A stretch of DNA of 64,000 nucleotides, from NCBI RefSeq assembly GCF_031453555.1, contig NZ_JAVIZM010000001.1, positions 2,611,001 through 2,675,000 of the forward strand. The letters run 5' to 3'. Below the pieces are notes generated by a model. It worked only from the letters and a program-made list of their open reading frames with translations, searched no databases and was not told the DNA's origin. The stretch comes from Bacillus sp. SLBN-46 (lineage in GTDB: Bacteria > Bacillota > Bacilli > Bacillales > Cytobacillaceae). Shown here one piece after another: positions 32,309 through 41,332 of the stretch (position 1 is its first letter; each line of letters starts with the position of its first letter). A program made the translations under genes and the position numbers.

Positions 32309-33364
32309 TTGGAGATAGGAATTAGTACCTTTGTAGAAACCACACCGGACGTTCAGACCGGAGAAGTAATAAGTCATGCACAGAGAATACGTGAAGTAGT
32401 GGAGGAAATTGTTCTTGCCGATCAAGTAGGATTGGATGTGTTTGGCGTTGGGGAGCACCATCGAAAGGATTATGCTGCTTCTTCTCCTGCAGTTGTACTA
32501 GCTGCTGCTACATCACAAACGAAGCGGATACGATTGACTAGTGCTGTTACGGTACTATCTTCTGCAGATCCAGTACGTGTATTTCAAGATTTTGCTACAC
32601 TTGATGCCATTTCAAATGGCCGAGCAGAAATCATGGCTGGCAGGGGTTCCTTCATTGAATCATTCCCATTGTTTGGCTACGATCTTAGGGATTATGATGA
32701 ATTATTCGAGGAGAAACTGGACCTCTTGTTAAAATTACGCGAGTCTGAGCAAGTAAATTGGAAAGGGAGTCATCGGCCAGCCATTAATAACTTGGGCGTG
32801 TATCCAAGACCTGTTCAAGACCCCCTCCCAGTATGGATTGGCAGTGGTGGAAACACGGAATCAGTTATTCGAGCAGGTGTCCTTGGCTTACCACTTGTTC
32901 TAGCCATTATTGGTGGAAGTCCAGTTCGATTTGCACCCTTGGTTAAACTTTATAAGAGAGCTGCAGCACAAGCAGGGCACGATTTGTCGAAACTATCTGT
33001 TGCCTCACACTCACATGGTTTTATCGCTGAAACAACTCAACTAGCTGCAGATAAATTTTTCCCTTCTACTCAGCAAGCTATGAATGTGCTTGGAAGGGAA
33101 CGGGGATGGGGACATTACGACCGTTTAAACTTCGATGCAGCAAGAAGCTTTGAAGGAGCATTGTACGTTGGTGATTCAGAAACAGTTGCACAAAAAATCA
33201 TTCACCTTCGAAAGAATGTTGGAATCACACGCTTTTTCCTTCACGTTCCTGTAGGTACGATGCCTCATGAAGAGGTCATGAGAGCTATTGAGCTATTGGG
33301 TAAAGAAGTAGCGCCTAAGGTTCGAGAGCAAATCGCTGAGTGGGAAGGCACACATAACAGGTGA
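32309..33364 (+). CDS. LLM-class flavin-dependent oxidoreductase
   Basis: Luciferase-like flavin enzyme of 351 residues, second of its kind in the window but of a different subgroup. The N-terminal [46 protein letters not shown] and [22 protein letters not shown] fit the family of putative LLM oxidoreductases to which B. subtilis YddN belongs. TTG at 32309 is chosen from TTGGAGGA seven bases upstream; there is no in-frame ATG near it. Substrate unknown; monocistronic. Confidence 0.88.
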   Translation: MEIGISTFVETTPDVQTGEVISHAQRIREVVEEIVLADQVGLDVFGVGEHHRKDYAASSPAVVLAAATSQTKRIRLTSAVTVLSSADPVRVFQDFATLDAISNGRAEIMAGRGSFIESFPLFGYDLRDYDELFEEKLDLLLKLRESEQVNWKGSHRPAINNLGVYPRPVQDPLPVWIGSGGNTESVIRAGVLGLPLVLAIIGGSPVRFAPLVKLYKRAAAQAGHDLSKLSVASHSHGFIAETTQLAADKFFPSTQQAMNVLGRERGWGHYDRLNFDAARSFEGALYVGDSETVAQKIIHLRKNVGITRFFLHVPVGTMPHEEVMRAIELLGKEVAPKVREQIAEWEGTHNR

Positions 33365-33436
33365 TAGCATTAACTACCAAACTGATAGCTGTTTGATAGG
33401 AGCCTTTATCTAATTGATAGTTAGAAAAGGTACAAT

Positions 33437-33483
33437 AAAAGCTTGTAGAAAGAAGTCCAAATGGACCGATTCTACAAGCTTTT
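33437..33483. terminator. bidirectional terminator
   Basis: AAAAGCTTGTAGAA (33437-33450) and TTCTACAAGCTTTT (33470-33483) form a perfect 14-base stem between the convergent oxidoreductase and GNAT genes. Confidence 0.85.
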
Positions 33484-33494
33484 ATTTATGTTGA

Positions 33495-34022
33495 TCAAGT
33501 ATTCCTTAAAACAGTAATAAACCCATCAAGGATCTGGTGGCTTATTTTGAAACTTTTCCCTTGATAGAACTTTAAGGCTTCATCGTTGCCGTTTGATACA
33601 AAAATAAACAAATCATCAATTGACGGAAATGAACGTAACCAATCCTTCGACTTTTCGAATAAAACAGAACCGATGCCCAGGCTACGATAACCCTCTTTGA
33701 TGTAAAACTGTGAAAGACAACCGACATCTTCCTTATTAACTGAGTCAAGATCAAAAAAAGTAGCAAAATCATTTGAATACGTTTCCTTTGATGAAATGTT
33801 GCTATATACATATCCCACAATTTCATCATCATCTTTTGCTACTACTATGTAATTATATTTGGCGTTGTTAACAGAAGGGATCATTCTAGTTTCAAAATTC
33901 ATGTTATCAAAAAACTCAGGATGAATCGCTGCTTTAGATTTTTGATAAGCCATTAATTCATTTACAAGATTCTTAAGGCAACTTATATTATCTTCAGAAA
34001 TTACTTCGTAGTGGATAGACAT
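33495..34022 (-). CDS. GNAT-family N-acetyltransferase
   Basis: A 175-residue GNAT enzyme. The acetyl-CoA loop is SLGIGSVLFEKSKDWL (pattern R/Q-x-x-G-x-G/A) near residue 120, preceded by CLSQFYIKEGYR and followed by FVSNGNDEALKFYQGKSFKI, the usual motif B. The N-terminal half has IVVAKDDDEIVGYVYSNISS. Substrate unknown. It is followed by a HAD phosphatase gene upstream in the same direction with a gap of about 28 bases, so they may be co-transcribed. Confidence 0.85.
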   Translation of the reverse strand: MSIHYEVISEDNISCLKNLVNELMAYQKSKAAIHPEFFDNMNFETRMIPSVNNAKYNYIVVAKDDDEIVGYVYSNISSKETYSNDFATFFDLDSVNKEDVGCLSQFYIKEGYRSLGIGSVLFEKSKDWLRSFPSIDDLFIFVSNGNDEALKFYQGKSFKISHQILDGFITVLRNT

Positions 34023-34050
34023 AAATAATTTCCTTTCAAGTGATTAGTGC

Positions 34051-34833
34051 TTAGATCAATCCAAGCCGTTCTAGACCATATCGTACTCCGTCTTCTTCTG
34101 CTGAGAGAGTTACCATATTGGCCATTTGTTTCAATTCATCGCGCCCAGACCCCATAGCCACTCCCATTCCAACCAAGGAAAGCATTTCGATGTCATTTAG
34201 GCCATCTCCAAATGCAACAGCCTCGTCCGGTGCTATGCCTAGTTTTTCTAATAGTTTAGTAATACCTACTGCTTTGTTGGAGTTAGACAAATTAACATCA
34301 CATGTTCTAGCGCCCGAACTCCATCTTCTGAAATCTAACTCTGGTACATTGGTTTGATAATGAAGTTCTTCCTCCAAATCGCAATGCAAGAACAATTGGT
34401 ATATGTCTTCATCTGTCCAAAATTGAGCGGGTGCAAGCTCTGGCTTCCATGGATCATGTTGGTACGCTTCAATCACGTATGGGTGGCTTAAATCTGTGGA
34501 CTTAAAGCTTTTGCCGCTTAAGAAAGTGAGTGGATGCTGAAAATCATTTGATAATAGATGTACTTTTTCTAAAATCTGTTTATCTATAGCGCTCTTGTAT
34601 ATTTCTATCCCTTGGTGATAAGCATAGGACCCATTAAAAAAGACCATGGATTCTACTCCGGTTTCTTGAATTATGGAATCTGAAAAATAGGGGGCTCTCC
34701 CCGTAGCGATGATAACCTGTATCTTTTTCTCCCTCAACTGCTGGATCGCAGCCTTAGTAGAGTGACTCAATTTTGTTTTTCCATGAGGAAGGATCGTTCC
34801 GTCTACATCTAAGATGACTAACTTGTAATTCAT
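34051..34833 (-). CDS. HAD-superfamily Cof-type phosphatase
   Basis: Cytoplasmic hydrolase of 260 residues, Cof/class IIB HAD type. Motif I LDVDGTIL holds the nucleophile and acid aspartates (residues about 9 and 11), motif II IIATGR the Thr, a lysine lies in the SNKAVGITKLLEKLGI region, and FGDGLNDIEML is motif IV. The substrate is probably a sugar phosphate or flavin phosphate. ATG at 34833 is used because GGAGAG precedes it and the catalytic strand starts directly there; a longer frame to 34914 adds an unrelated extension. Confidence 0.88.
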   Translation of the reverse strand: MNYKLVILDVDGTILPHGKTKLSHSTKAAIQQLREKKIQVIIATGRAPYFSDSIIQETGVESMVFFNGSYAYHQGIEIYKSAIDKQILEKVHLLSNDFQHPLTFLSGKSFKSTDLSHPYVIEAYQHDPWKPELAPAQFWTDEDIYQLFLHCDLEEELHYQTNVPELDFRRWSSGARTCDVNLSNSNKAVGITKLLEKLGIAPDEAVAFGDGLNDIEMLSLVGMGVAMGSGRDELKQMANMVTLSAEEDGVRYGLERLGLI

Positions 34834-35059
34834 AAACTCTCTCCTAAAATGTATTCTCGGTGGATTACCTAAGTATAGACACAGTATAACACATTGGTCT
34901 TCAATCACATGCAAGAAGGCTTTAGGTAAGAGTATAACTTAGTATGAAAAAATTAACTCATGAAAAAATAAAGCAGGGAAATGAGAATACAAAATCGAAC
35001 TTGTAAACAAAGCAACCAGTGGCAGCTACATGATGTATTTTAATGAATGGAGTGATTGG

Positions 35060-36076
35060 ATGAGCAAGAATGTCAATCGAAAAATATTGTTAGCTAGTCG
35101 TCCGAACGGAATGCCAGATGCAAGTAATTTTGAAATTATTGAGAGTAGGATTCCGGAAATTAGTGAGGGAGAGGTACTCATCCGTACTCTTTATCTATCA
35201 GTGGATCCTTATATGCGCGGTAGAATGTCGGATGCAAAATCCTATGCGAAACCTTATGAGGTGGGAGAACCATTTATTGGAGGTATGGTTGGGGAAATCG
35301 TTGAATCTAAAAATCCAAGGTTTCAAGAGGGCCAATATGTGGAAGGCCGCCTTGAGTGGGCAGAATATAATGTGTCAGATGGTAGTACCATTCGGAAGGT
35401 TAATCCTGAATTAGCACCGATTACCACGGCCCTGCATGTACTAGGAATGCCTGGGTTAACTGCCTATTTTGGGTTAATGTTCATAGGACAGCCGAAGGAA
35501 GGGGAAACAGTTGTTGTTTCGGGAGCATCGGGAGCAGTTGGAACAATTGTTGGTCAAATTGCAAAGTTAAAAGGCTGCCGTGTAGTAGGAATTGCAGGAG
35601 CAGATGATAAATGTAGCTTTTTAACAGAAGAATTAGGCTTTGATACTGCTATTAACTATAAAACAGTAGAAAATCTTCGCAAGGCACTAAAGGAAGCTTG
35701 TCCTTCAGGAGTCGATGTTTATTTCGACAATGTCGGAGGTAAAGTAAGTGATGCTGTAATGACTTTGATTAATTTTCAGTCTCGAACAGCTATTTGCGGA
35801 CAAATCTCGCAGTATAACTTAGAAAAGCCGGAGATAGGACCAAGAGTAGCGGGACAACTGCTGACAACTAGTTCATTAATGAAAGGCTTTATTGTATCTG
35901 ATTATGCAGAACATAATAAGGAAGGATTAATTCAGTTATCACAATGGGTAAAAGAAGGTAAGATTCAATACCGTGAGAATATCGTTGAAGGCTTTGAAAA
36001 TACGGTGGAAGCTTTTCTAGGACTATTCCGTGGAGATAACATTGGTAAACAGCTAGTGAAGGTAGCGGAGGAATAA
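35060..36076 (+). CDS. NADP-dependent oxidoreductase, YfmJ/CurA-type MDR family
   Basis: Zinc-independent medium-chain reductase of about 338 residues, likely reducing alpha,beta-unsaturated carbonyls with NADPH. The start MSKNVNRKILLASRPNG, the LSVDPYMRGRM segment, GLTAYFGLMFIGQPKEGETVVV, the nucleotide motif SGASGAVGTIVGQ and VYFDNVGG are those of YfmJ, CurA and leukotriene B4 dehydrogenase-like enzymes. ATG at 35060 follows GGAGTGA; an upstream in-frame ATG lacks a ribosome site. Monocistronic, followed by a long hairpin. Confidence 0.9.
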   Translation: MSKNVNRKILLASRPNGMPDASNFEIIESRIPEISEGEVLIRTLYLSVDPYMRGRMSDAKSYAKPYEVGEPFIGGMVGEIVESKNPRFQEGQYVEGRLEWAEYNVSDGSTIRKVNPELAPITTALHVLGMPGLTAYFGLMFIGQPKEGETVVVSGASGAVGTIVGQIAKLKGCRVVGIAGADDKCSFLTEELGFDTAINYKTVENLRKALKEACPSGVDVYFDNVGGKVSDAVMTLINFQSRTAICGQISQYNLEKPEIGPRVAGQLLTTSSLMKGFIVSDYAEHNKEGLIQLSQWVKEGKIQYRENIVEGFENTVEAFLGLFRGDNIGKQLVKVAEE

Positions 36077-36087
36077 GAAATATTCAA

Positions 36088-36150
36088 GCTGGCTAATAAG
36101 GGGGCACAATAATAGTGTCCCTTATTAAGCTGCTTTTTTTATTAAATACG
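36088..36150 (+). terminator. terminator after the MDR-family gene
   Basis: TAATAAGGGGGCAC pairs with GTGTCCCTTATTA, followed by GCTGCTTTTTTTATT. The stem has one extra G. Confidence 0.75.
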
Positions 36151-36184
36151 TAGGACAAAATTCATAAGAAGAAAGAAGCTCTTT

Positions 36185-36391
36185 TTACTTTTTGATGGGT
36201 GGATTGTTAACGTCTACATGAAACGGAAGAGAATTGTTCGCTTTGTCATTTCCATAGAACTGCTCCTGGATTTCGTTATTTGCGATATCTTCCTCAGAGC
36301 CCTCTGAAGCGTAGCTCCTAGACCCAAAGTCATAAAATAATTGATCCATTTGTTGATTTGCTTCAACTGCCTCATTTTTTTTTTCTTTCAC
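36185..36391 (-). CDS. hypothetical acidic protein, 68 aa
   Basis: Sixty-eight residues, very acidic in the middle (ASEGSEEDIANNEIQEQF), Asn- and Gln-rich, with no hydrophobic segment and no recognised motif. GTG at 36391 has AAGGGGC upstream. It resembles the disordered small proteins often expressed during sporulation, but no homologue was recognised. Translation is plausible because of the ribosome site and the Lys-rich N-terminus. Confidence 0.6.
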   Translation of the reverse strand: MKEKKNEAVEANQQMDQLFYDFGSRSYASEGSEEDIANNEIQEQFYGNDKANNSLPFHVDVNNPPIKK

Positions 36392-36617
36392 ATTTAAACG
36401 CCCCTTTTTATCATTTGTCTATATTTTTCCCAATCTGTGCTAAAAGTACAAGTATGTTGAAGAAAGTTTATATAAACAGGAATGACGATGCTTCATGAAC
36501 TACACGTAAATTGTCCTGCATAAGCAATACTGAGATGCACCATTCTAGGGTGAAAAGGTTTACAACCAACACTCACACCTTTAATATATAAAATAAATAG
36601 TAATGGAGTGGAAGCTT

Positions 36618-36950
36618 ATGTCGATTGAACAGGTTGTTCAACAACAAATCGAATACTATAACAAACAGGATATTGAAGGCTTTGCCAGTACATATGCAGA
36701 TGATATTACGGTTTACACATTTCCGGATAACACCATAACTTTAAGTGGAAAACAAGAATTGATTGAAAGGTATACAGAAACATTCAAAAAGAAGAATTTT
36801 GCGGACATAAAAAATCGGTCCATTGTCGGCAACAAAGTAATAGATTGGGAAATTGCAACGAGCGGGCTTACTGGAGAAAGTACAAGCTTAATGGCCATTT
36901 ATGAAGTAGAAAACAATTTAATATCAAAGGTTTGGTTTATACGAGAGTAG
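36618..36950 (+). CDS. SnoaL-like / NTF2-fold protein
   Basis: A 110-residue protein with the cone-shaped NTF2/SnoaL pattern: an N-terminal helix EQVVQQQIEYYNKQDIEGFASTYADD, then ITVYTFPDNTITLSGKQELIERY, and beta strands ending in YEVENNLISKVWFIRE. Such proteins act as isomerases, cyclases or ligand binders; the fold does not say which. ATG at 36618 follows GGAGTGG; an in-frame ATG at 36603 overlaps that site. A terminator hairpin follows at 36951. Confidence 0.8.
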   Translation: MSIEQVVQQQIEYYNKQDIEGFASTYADDITVYTFPDNTITLSGKQELIERYTETFKKKNFADIKNRSIVGNKVIDWEIATSGLTGESTSLMAIYEVENNLISKVWFIRE

Positions 36951-36977
36951 GACTTCCATGATGGAAGTTCTTTTTAT
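36951..36977 (+). terminator. terminator after the SnoaL-like gene
   Basis: GACTTCCAT and ATGGAAGTTC pair around a tight loop, followed by TTTTTA. Confidence 0.7.
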
Positions 36978-37000
36978 ATAGAATCACATGACGTTAATCC

Positions 37001-37026
37001 TTTAAAGTGATAGGGGACAGGCACCA
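37001..37026. repeat. dispersed GGGGACAGGCACC-type repeat
   Basis: CCTTTAAAGTGATAGGGGAC and the following AGGCACC share the CTTTAAAG and GGGGACAG cores with the hairpin at 6166-6213 and the ACAGGCACC-like core with 20484-20515. Confidence 0.5.
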
Positions 37027-37120
37027 AGTCCTAATTCTGATAAAATATAATTTTTTAGAGGGTTAGAGTAGGCTTTGTTGAATTTGTATATAAAAGTAAA
37101 AATTTGTGAGGTGGGAGAAC

Positions 37121-38290
37121 TTGGACGAGATTCAATATGGATTTTTAGATGAATTTGGGGATTATCGTTTTGATTTTGATAAAAGCGATGTTTCAACCCA
37201 CTTTATTATTGTTGCAATTCTTGTAAAAGATTCTAATAAAGCTAGTTTAGAGCAAGAAATGGACAGTATAAGACAAGCATATGTTCAAACTGGGGATCTA
37301 ACTTCTAGAAGCTTCGACAATGACCATACTCAAAGAATGCAAATTTTGAATGAAATAAAGGATTTACCTTTTAGTGTATACGCCTATGTAATTGATAAGC
37401 GAAAAATAAGAGAAGACAGCGGCATTATGTCTAAAACTTCATTTTTAAAATATGTAAATAAAATGGTCTATAGGGACCTGAATAGATCATTTGAACAGCT
37501 TGACCTGGTGGCAGACAACCGAGATGAAAAATCATTTTTACAAGATTTTAAAAATTATATAAGAACAAATAGTATCCCTGATTTATTTAATCATTCAACA
37601 TTTGGGTTCAACAATAGTAAATCGAATTTTCTTCTTCAGCTGGCAGATCTTATCGCTGGAACTTTGGCAAAAGGCTATGATCGTACCCACCAATCTGACC
37701 AGTACCGTTCTTTTTTCAAAATTATAAGAAATAAAATAGCAGCCATTAATCTATTACCTCTTGATTATAAGGACTTTCTCTATGATTACAAATCAACGAA
37801 TCAGGATTCTAGGTACAATGACGTTATCATCCAACATTCGGTGAATCTAACCTATCAATATATTGAAAAGCATCGAAAAAGTGAGGAAGAGGAAGAAAAG
37901 CTTCGAATCGATTTTCTTAAGTTTCTTTTATTTAACCTAAAGGAAAATCCTGATGAATATGTGTATACGGAAGAAATTTTAGATAATCTAAATGCCATTA
38001 GGGACTTAAAACTAAATCCGCATAACTTTCGATCATCGGTGGTGTCAAAGCTCCGTGATAGTGGTCTCTTAATTGCTAGCAGCAATAAAGGCTATAAATT
38101 ACCTGCTTGCTTAAACGATTTATATGATTTTGTGAATCTATCAAGTCTAACAATCCATCCAATGATTCAAAGAATATCCAAGTGCAGGGATCAAATTCTT
38201 CTAGCAACCAATAATGAAATCGACATTCTTGGGCAAAAGGGATATGGTTATCTGAAAAAGCTTATTGAATTAGAAAAATTAGGAATTTAA
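37121..38290 (+). CDS. DUF3800 protein with C-terminal helical extension
   Basis: Solitary 389-residue DUF3800 protein. The N-terminal RNase-H-like domain starts with YGFLDEFGDYRFDFD, whose acidic residues match the DESG-type metal site, continues with THFIIVAILV and ends with LLQLADLIAGTLAKGYDR, a DUF3800 hallmark. Residues about 255-389 form a charged helical part with EEEEEKLRIDFLKFL and a winged-helix-like region (NFRSSVVSKLRDSGLLIASS). TTG at 37121 follows GAGGTGGGAG. DUF3800 proteins are often found with mobile or defence genes and are predicted nucleases; neither is proved here. Confidence 0.82.
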   Translation: MDEIQYGFLDEFGDYRFDFDKSDVSTHFIIVAILVKDSNKASLEQEMDSIRQAYVQTGDLTSRSFDNDHTQRMQILNEIKDLPFSVYAYVIDKRKIREDSGIMSKTSFLKYVNKMVYRDLNRSFEQLDLVADNRDEKSFLQDFKNYIRTNSIPDLFNHSTFGFNNSKSNFLLQLADLIAGTLAKGYDRTHQSDQYRSFFKIIRNKIAAINLLPLDYKDFLYDYKSTNQDSRYNDVIIQHSVNLTYQYIEKHRKSEEEEEKLRIDFLKFLLFNLKENPDEYVYTEEILDNLNAIRDLKLNPHNFRSSVVSKLRDSGLLIASSNKGYKLPACLNDLYDFVNLSSLTIHPMIQRISKCRDQILLATNNEIDILGQKGYGYLKKLIELEKLGI

Positions 38291-38442
38291 ATGTTAGGTA
38301 GAACTCAATTGGGATAAGAACAAATAAGGGAAATTTGTAATTATGGATATGAATGGTATACTTTTTTTGTCATAATTATGGCCTGTCATATCAATAAATT
38401 CCCTAAAGGTCATAAAAATACGAAAAACGGAGGAAAAACAAA

Positions 38443-38946
38443 ATGTATACTTCAATAGCTGAATTTATCCAAGAATGGAATCAGGAAGCAGGGTCTACAC
38501 AAAAAGTATTAGATGCGTTAAACGACAATTCCCTTCAACAACAGGTTTCATCGGAAGACCGTACATTAGGCCGAATTGCCTGGCACATTGTTACAAGTAC
38601 TCCTGGAATGCTAATCGAGTTCGGAATCAAGGTGGAACCGGTAGAAAATTCAGGAACCGTTCCTTCCTCAGCAAAGGAAATGGCAGAAACATTTCGAAAG
38701 GTCAGTGCCGATACAATTGACGCAGTGAAACAGCAATGGACGGATGATTCCTTAAAGGAAATGGTTAATGTATTTGGTATGACAATGCCAAAAGCAGTAA
38801 CACTTTCATTGCTCATCAAGCACATCATTCATCACCGTGGTCAAATGACAGTCCTAATGCGTCAGGCAGGATTGAAAGTTCCGGGTATTTATGGGCCAGC
38901 AAGAGAAGAATGGACTCATATTGGAATGGATGCTCCAGCACTTTAA
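38443..38946 (+). CDS. DinB-family protein
   Basis: Four-helix-bundle DinB/YfiT-type protein of 167 residues. The three metal-binding histidines are visible: one in GRIAWHIVTSTPG near residue 48 and two in LLIKHIIHHRGQMTVLMRQ near 130. Family members act as thiol-dependent transferases (bacillithiol S-transferase for some) or have unknown roles after DNA damage. The C-terminal GPAREEWTHIGMDAP is typical. GGAGG precedes the ATG. Monocistronic with a terminator. Confidence 0.88.
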   Translation: MYTSIAEFIQEWNQEAGSTQKVLDALNDNSLQQQVSSEDRTLGRIAWHIVTSTPGMLIEFGIKVEPVENSGTVPSSAKEMAETFRKVSADTIDAVKQQWTDDSLKEMVNVFGMTMPKAVTLSLLIKHIIHHRGQMTVLMRQAGLKVPGIYGPAREEWTHIGMDAPAL

Positions 38947-38963
38947 CATGTCAAGATAGAGAG

Positions 38964-39005
38964 AGCCCTTTAAATGCAAAGCTGCATTTAAAAGGCTTTT
39001 TTTTT
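38964..39005 (+). terminator. terminator after the DinB gene
   Basis: AGCCCTTTAAATGC pairs with GCATTTAAAAGGCT, followed by a long T run. Confidence 0.85.
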
Positions 39006-39136
39006 ATTTATGAAAGGGTCGATTGTTTATGTCAAGATAAAGGAATAGAAGACAAATGGAGGGTAAATGCGAAGACAACTTGTGGTAGAATTAGATAAAC
39101 ATAGGTGAAATGACCCTTAGAAGGGAAGAGCGCAAT

Positions 39137-40252
39137 ATGGAAAAGATTTATATGGATTACAATGCTAGCACCCCTTTGGCTCCTGAGGTACTTAGTGCGA
39201 TGCAACCTCTGCTACAGGATTATTATGGAAATCCTTCAGCCTTACATTGGTCAGGAAAACCAGTTAAGGAATTTTTACATAAAGCAAGAGAACAAGTGGC
39301 TGAATTAATTGCTTGTTCTCCTGGGGAAATCATTTTTACGAGTGGTGGAAGTGAGGCAAATAACCTTGCTTTAAAAGGGTATTATTTTAAAAATAAGCAT
39401 AAAGGCAACCATATTATTACTTCTAAAGTTGAACACCCCGCTATCGTAAGCCCTTGTAAGTTCCTTGAACAAGTTGGGGCAAGGATAACTTACGTAGGCG
39501 TTGACCGGTATGGAAGAGTATCACCTGAAGAAATCGAAAAGGCGATTACAAAAGAAACAATTCTGATTACAGTCATGCACTCCAATAATGAAATAGGTAC
39601 GTTACAGCCGATAAAGGAGATTGGGGCAATAGCGGAAAGGAATGGAATTGCCTTTCATACAGATGCTTCTCAATCCGTTGGAAAAGTCCCTGTCCAAGTG
39701 AATGATTTAAAAGTAGACATGCTAACGATCGCTGGTCATAAACTATATGCACCGAAAGGAATTGGTGCACTATATATAAGAGATGGAATCAAACTTGAAC
39801 CTCTAATACACGGAGCGGGGCATGAGTTTGGCCTTCGTGCTGGTACCGAAAATACTTTACTAGCAGTGGGATTAGGTAAGGCATGTGAAATCGCTTCTAA
39901 AGAAGTAGGTAATCATAGAATCAAAGACTTGACTGACTATTTTTGGGGGAGACTAAAGGGGGTGTTCGGGGAACAGATTGTCCTGAATGGACATCCTGAG
40001 GAACGGCTGCCGAATACCTTGAATGTAAGTTTTGTAAATAAAATGGGCCAAGAACTATTAGAGTCTATTCCTAGTCTTGCTGCATCAACTGGATCAGCGT
40101 GTCATGCTGGAAGCATAGAACTATCACCTGTATTAAAGGAGATGAATGTTCCTGAAGAGGTTGGAAGGGGAGCAATCCGGTTTAGTTTAGGCAGGGATTC
40201 AACTAAGGAAGAAATTGATAAAGTGATTTTATTGTTTAATAAAATAATGTGA
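39137..40252 (+). CDS. cysteine desulfurase, NifS/IscS-like
   Basis: PLP enzyme of 371 residues that removes sulfur (or selenium) from cysteine or selenocysteine. MEKIYMDYNASTPLAPEV starts the protein, TSGGSEANNLALKG holds the cofactor phosphate, HTDASQSVGK and the PLP lysine in TIAGHKLYAPKGIG (near 200) follow, and the sulfur-carrying cysteine is in ASTGSACHAGS (near 323). ATG at 39137 is used, since the family N-terminus begins there. It stands alone, without iscU, mnmA or selD next to it. It might serve FdhD or selenium supply for the HesB-like protein; this is conjecture. Confidence 0.93.
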   Translation: MEKIYMDYNASTPLAPEVLSAMQPLLQDYYGNPSALHWSGKPVKEFLHKAREQVAELIACSPGEIIFTSGGSEANNLALKGYYFKNKHKGNHIITSKVEHPAIVSPCKFLEQVGARITYVGVDRYGRVSPEEIEKAITKETILITVMHSNNEIGTLQPIKEIGAIAERNGIAFHTDASQSVGKVPVQVNDLKVDMLTIAGHKLYAPKGIGALYIRDGIKLEPLIHGAGHEFGLRAGTENTLLAVGLGKACEIASKEVGNHRIKDLTDYFWGRLKGVFGEQIVLNGHPEERLPNTLNVSFVNKMGQELLESIPSLAASTGSACHAGSIELSPVLKEMNVPEEVGRGAIRFSLGRDSTKEEIDKVILLFNKIM

Positions 40253-40321
40253 AATCAAGCGATTTGTTTAGGAAAATACAAACTAAAGTGGATAACTTGG
40301 AGAATAAAGTATACATAATAT

Positions 40322-40349
40322 AAAAAAGCCCTAGTATTAGGGCTTTTTT
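40322..40349 (+). terminator. terminator after the cysteine desulfurase gene
   Basis: AAAAAAGCCCTA and TAGGGCTTTTTT pair with a short loop and T run. Confidence 0.85.
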
Positions 40350-40431
40350 ATGTATATGGACTTTCAGTGAGAAAATTTCTAATACGAGTGATTTAAGAAG
40401 TAAAAAAGGGGAAATATTCCATTATTATGAT

Positions 40432-40578
40432 TTAGTCTAGTTTTTTTATTTCTGTTAAATGAACCAATTTAATATTATGTATGCTTCCGACTTCCTTAAT
40501 CTCGCAGTAACCTGAAGTATACTTATAAAGAATTACATATCTCTTGCCGTTGAATAATACTTGTGAATTGTTCTCCAT
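40432..40578 (-). CDS. small hypothetical protein, 48 aa
   Basis: Forty-eight codons from an ATG with GGTGGAG eight bases upstream. The product (MENNSQVLFNGKRYVILYKY...) is beta-rich in appearance and ends with a basic KKLD. It has no known motif. It is short, but the ribosome site and the globular composition support a real gene. Confidence 0.6.
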   Translation of the reverse strand: MENNSQVLFNGKRYVILYKYTSGYCEIKEVGSIHNIKLVHLTEIKKLD

Positions 40579-40743
40579 TTATGAGTCTCCACCCTTCATC
40601 TTTTTCTTTTTCAATATATTAGTAGGATATGAAAAGTATGTTAGTTTTTTGGAGAAAATATCGAAAAAAGATGGAATTTGGCGTAACAGATTTAATAAAA
40701 GATATAAAGAAATATTTATAAACCACACAGTGTTTTCTTAATA

Positions 40744-40757
40744 TGTAAGCGCATACA
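40744..40757. promoter_or_regulatory. cre-like site (CcpA)
   Basis: TGTAAGCGCATACA fits the cre consensus TGNAARCGNWWNCA at all positions and lies 30 bases before the small gene at 40787. CcpA control is inferred from sequence only. Confidence 0.6.
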
Positions 40758-40786
40758 TTTATTAATAAGCACTGGAGGTGGTGTAA

Positions 40787-40945
40787 TTGATCTATCCATA
40801 TGGAAAAGATTATATCCAATACTTGAATGATGAAGGTTATTCTAGAATCACCTATGAACAATGGAAAAATAAAATTAGTAAGCAAGAATTAGATAAAGAG
40901 AAAAATGGTAAAGACCAGAATCAATCTGGTCCGAAGTACAAGTAG
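40787..40945 (+). CDS. small hypothetical protein, 52 aa
   Basis: Fifty-two codons from TTG at 40787, six bases after GGAGGTGG. The product (MIYPYGKDYIQYLNDEGYSR...) is polar and Lys-rich, with a disordered C-terminus (KNGKDQNQSGPKYK). It is followed at once by a terminator hairpin. A cre-like site sits in front. Function unknown. Confidence 0.65.
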   Translation: MIYPYGKDYIQYLNDEGYSRITYEQWKNKISKQELDKEKNGKDQNQSGPKYK

Positions 40946-40948
40946 GAA

Positions 40949-40972
40949 GCGCCAATCGGCGTTTTTTTTATT
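40949..40972 (+). terminator. terminator after the 52-aa gene
   Basis: GCGCCAATCGGCGTTTTTTTT: a short GCGCC/GGCG stem followed by eight T. Confidence 0.75.
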
Positions 40973-41004
40973 TGTAAATAATCCTATATTTGCTTCTAGA
41001 AATA

Positions 41005-41305
41005 TGGAAAGTACTTTAGTTGGTTTTTATTCTCCAAAAGCAAAATCAGGTGTGACAGAATTGTCTCTAGCCATTTATCAATGGCTGAAAATGAACACTA
41101 ATTTATCGGTTGCATTTATTTCTTACGGTACGTTGGAATTGATTTTGAAAAAGCAATGCTCTTTGAAAAGTTTGTTATGTTACGAGAAGCTATGGGACAA
41201 CGATACGAGGATGCACTTTAAAACCAATTTCCACTTTTCATGGAAGCATCCTTTACTCAGATTTTAGACAAGTTTCAAGCTGAATTATATATGTTCACTA
41301 AAATC
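41005..41305 (+). pseudogene. possible degenerate gene remnant
   Basis: Translation from 41005 gives a plausible start of a ParA-like ATPase (VGFYSPKAKSGVTELSLAIYQWL) that loses its character after about 45 codons; another frame then gives coherent protein-like sequence (EKAMLFEKFVMLREAMGQRY and, after a stop, NQFPLFMEASFTQILDKF). No ribosome site precedes 41005. This looks like a decayed gene with a frameshift and stop, or a fusion of two remnants; the family was not recognised. Confidence 0.3.
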
Positions 41306-41332
41306 TAGTATTAGCTTTTAGTCGGTTTCTTC

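Noticed and set aside
34834..34914. 27-residue N-terminal extension of the HAD phosphatase
   Set aside because: The HAD fold starts directly at the ATG with GGAGAG upstream; the extension has no ribosome site and no family counterpart.
40905..41004. Open frame starting within the 52-aa gene
   Set aside because: It overlaps the 52-aa gene and its terminator out of frame and has no ribosome site; only the later stretch may be a gene remnant.
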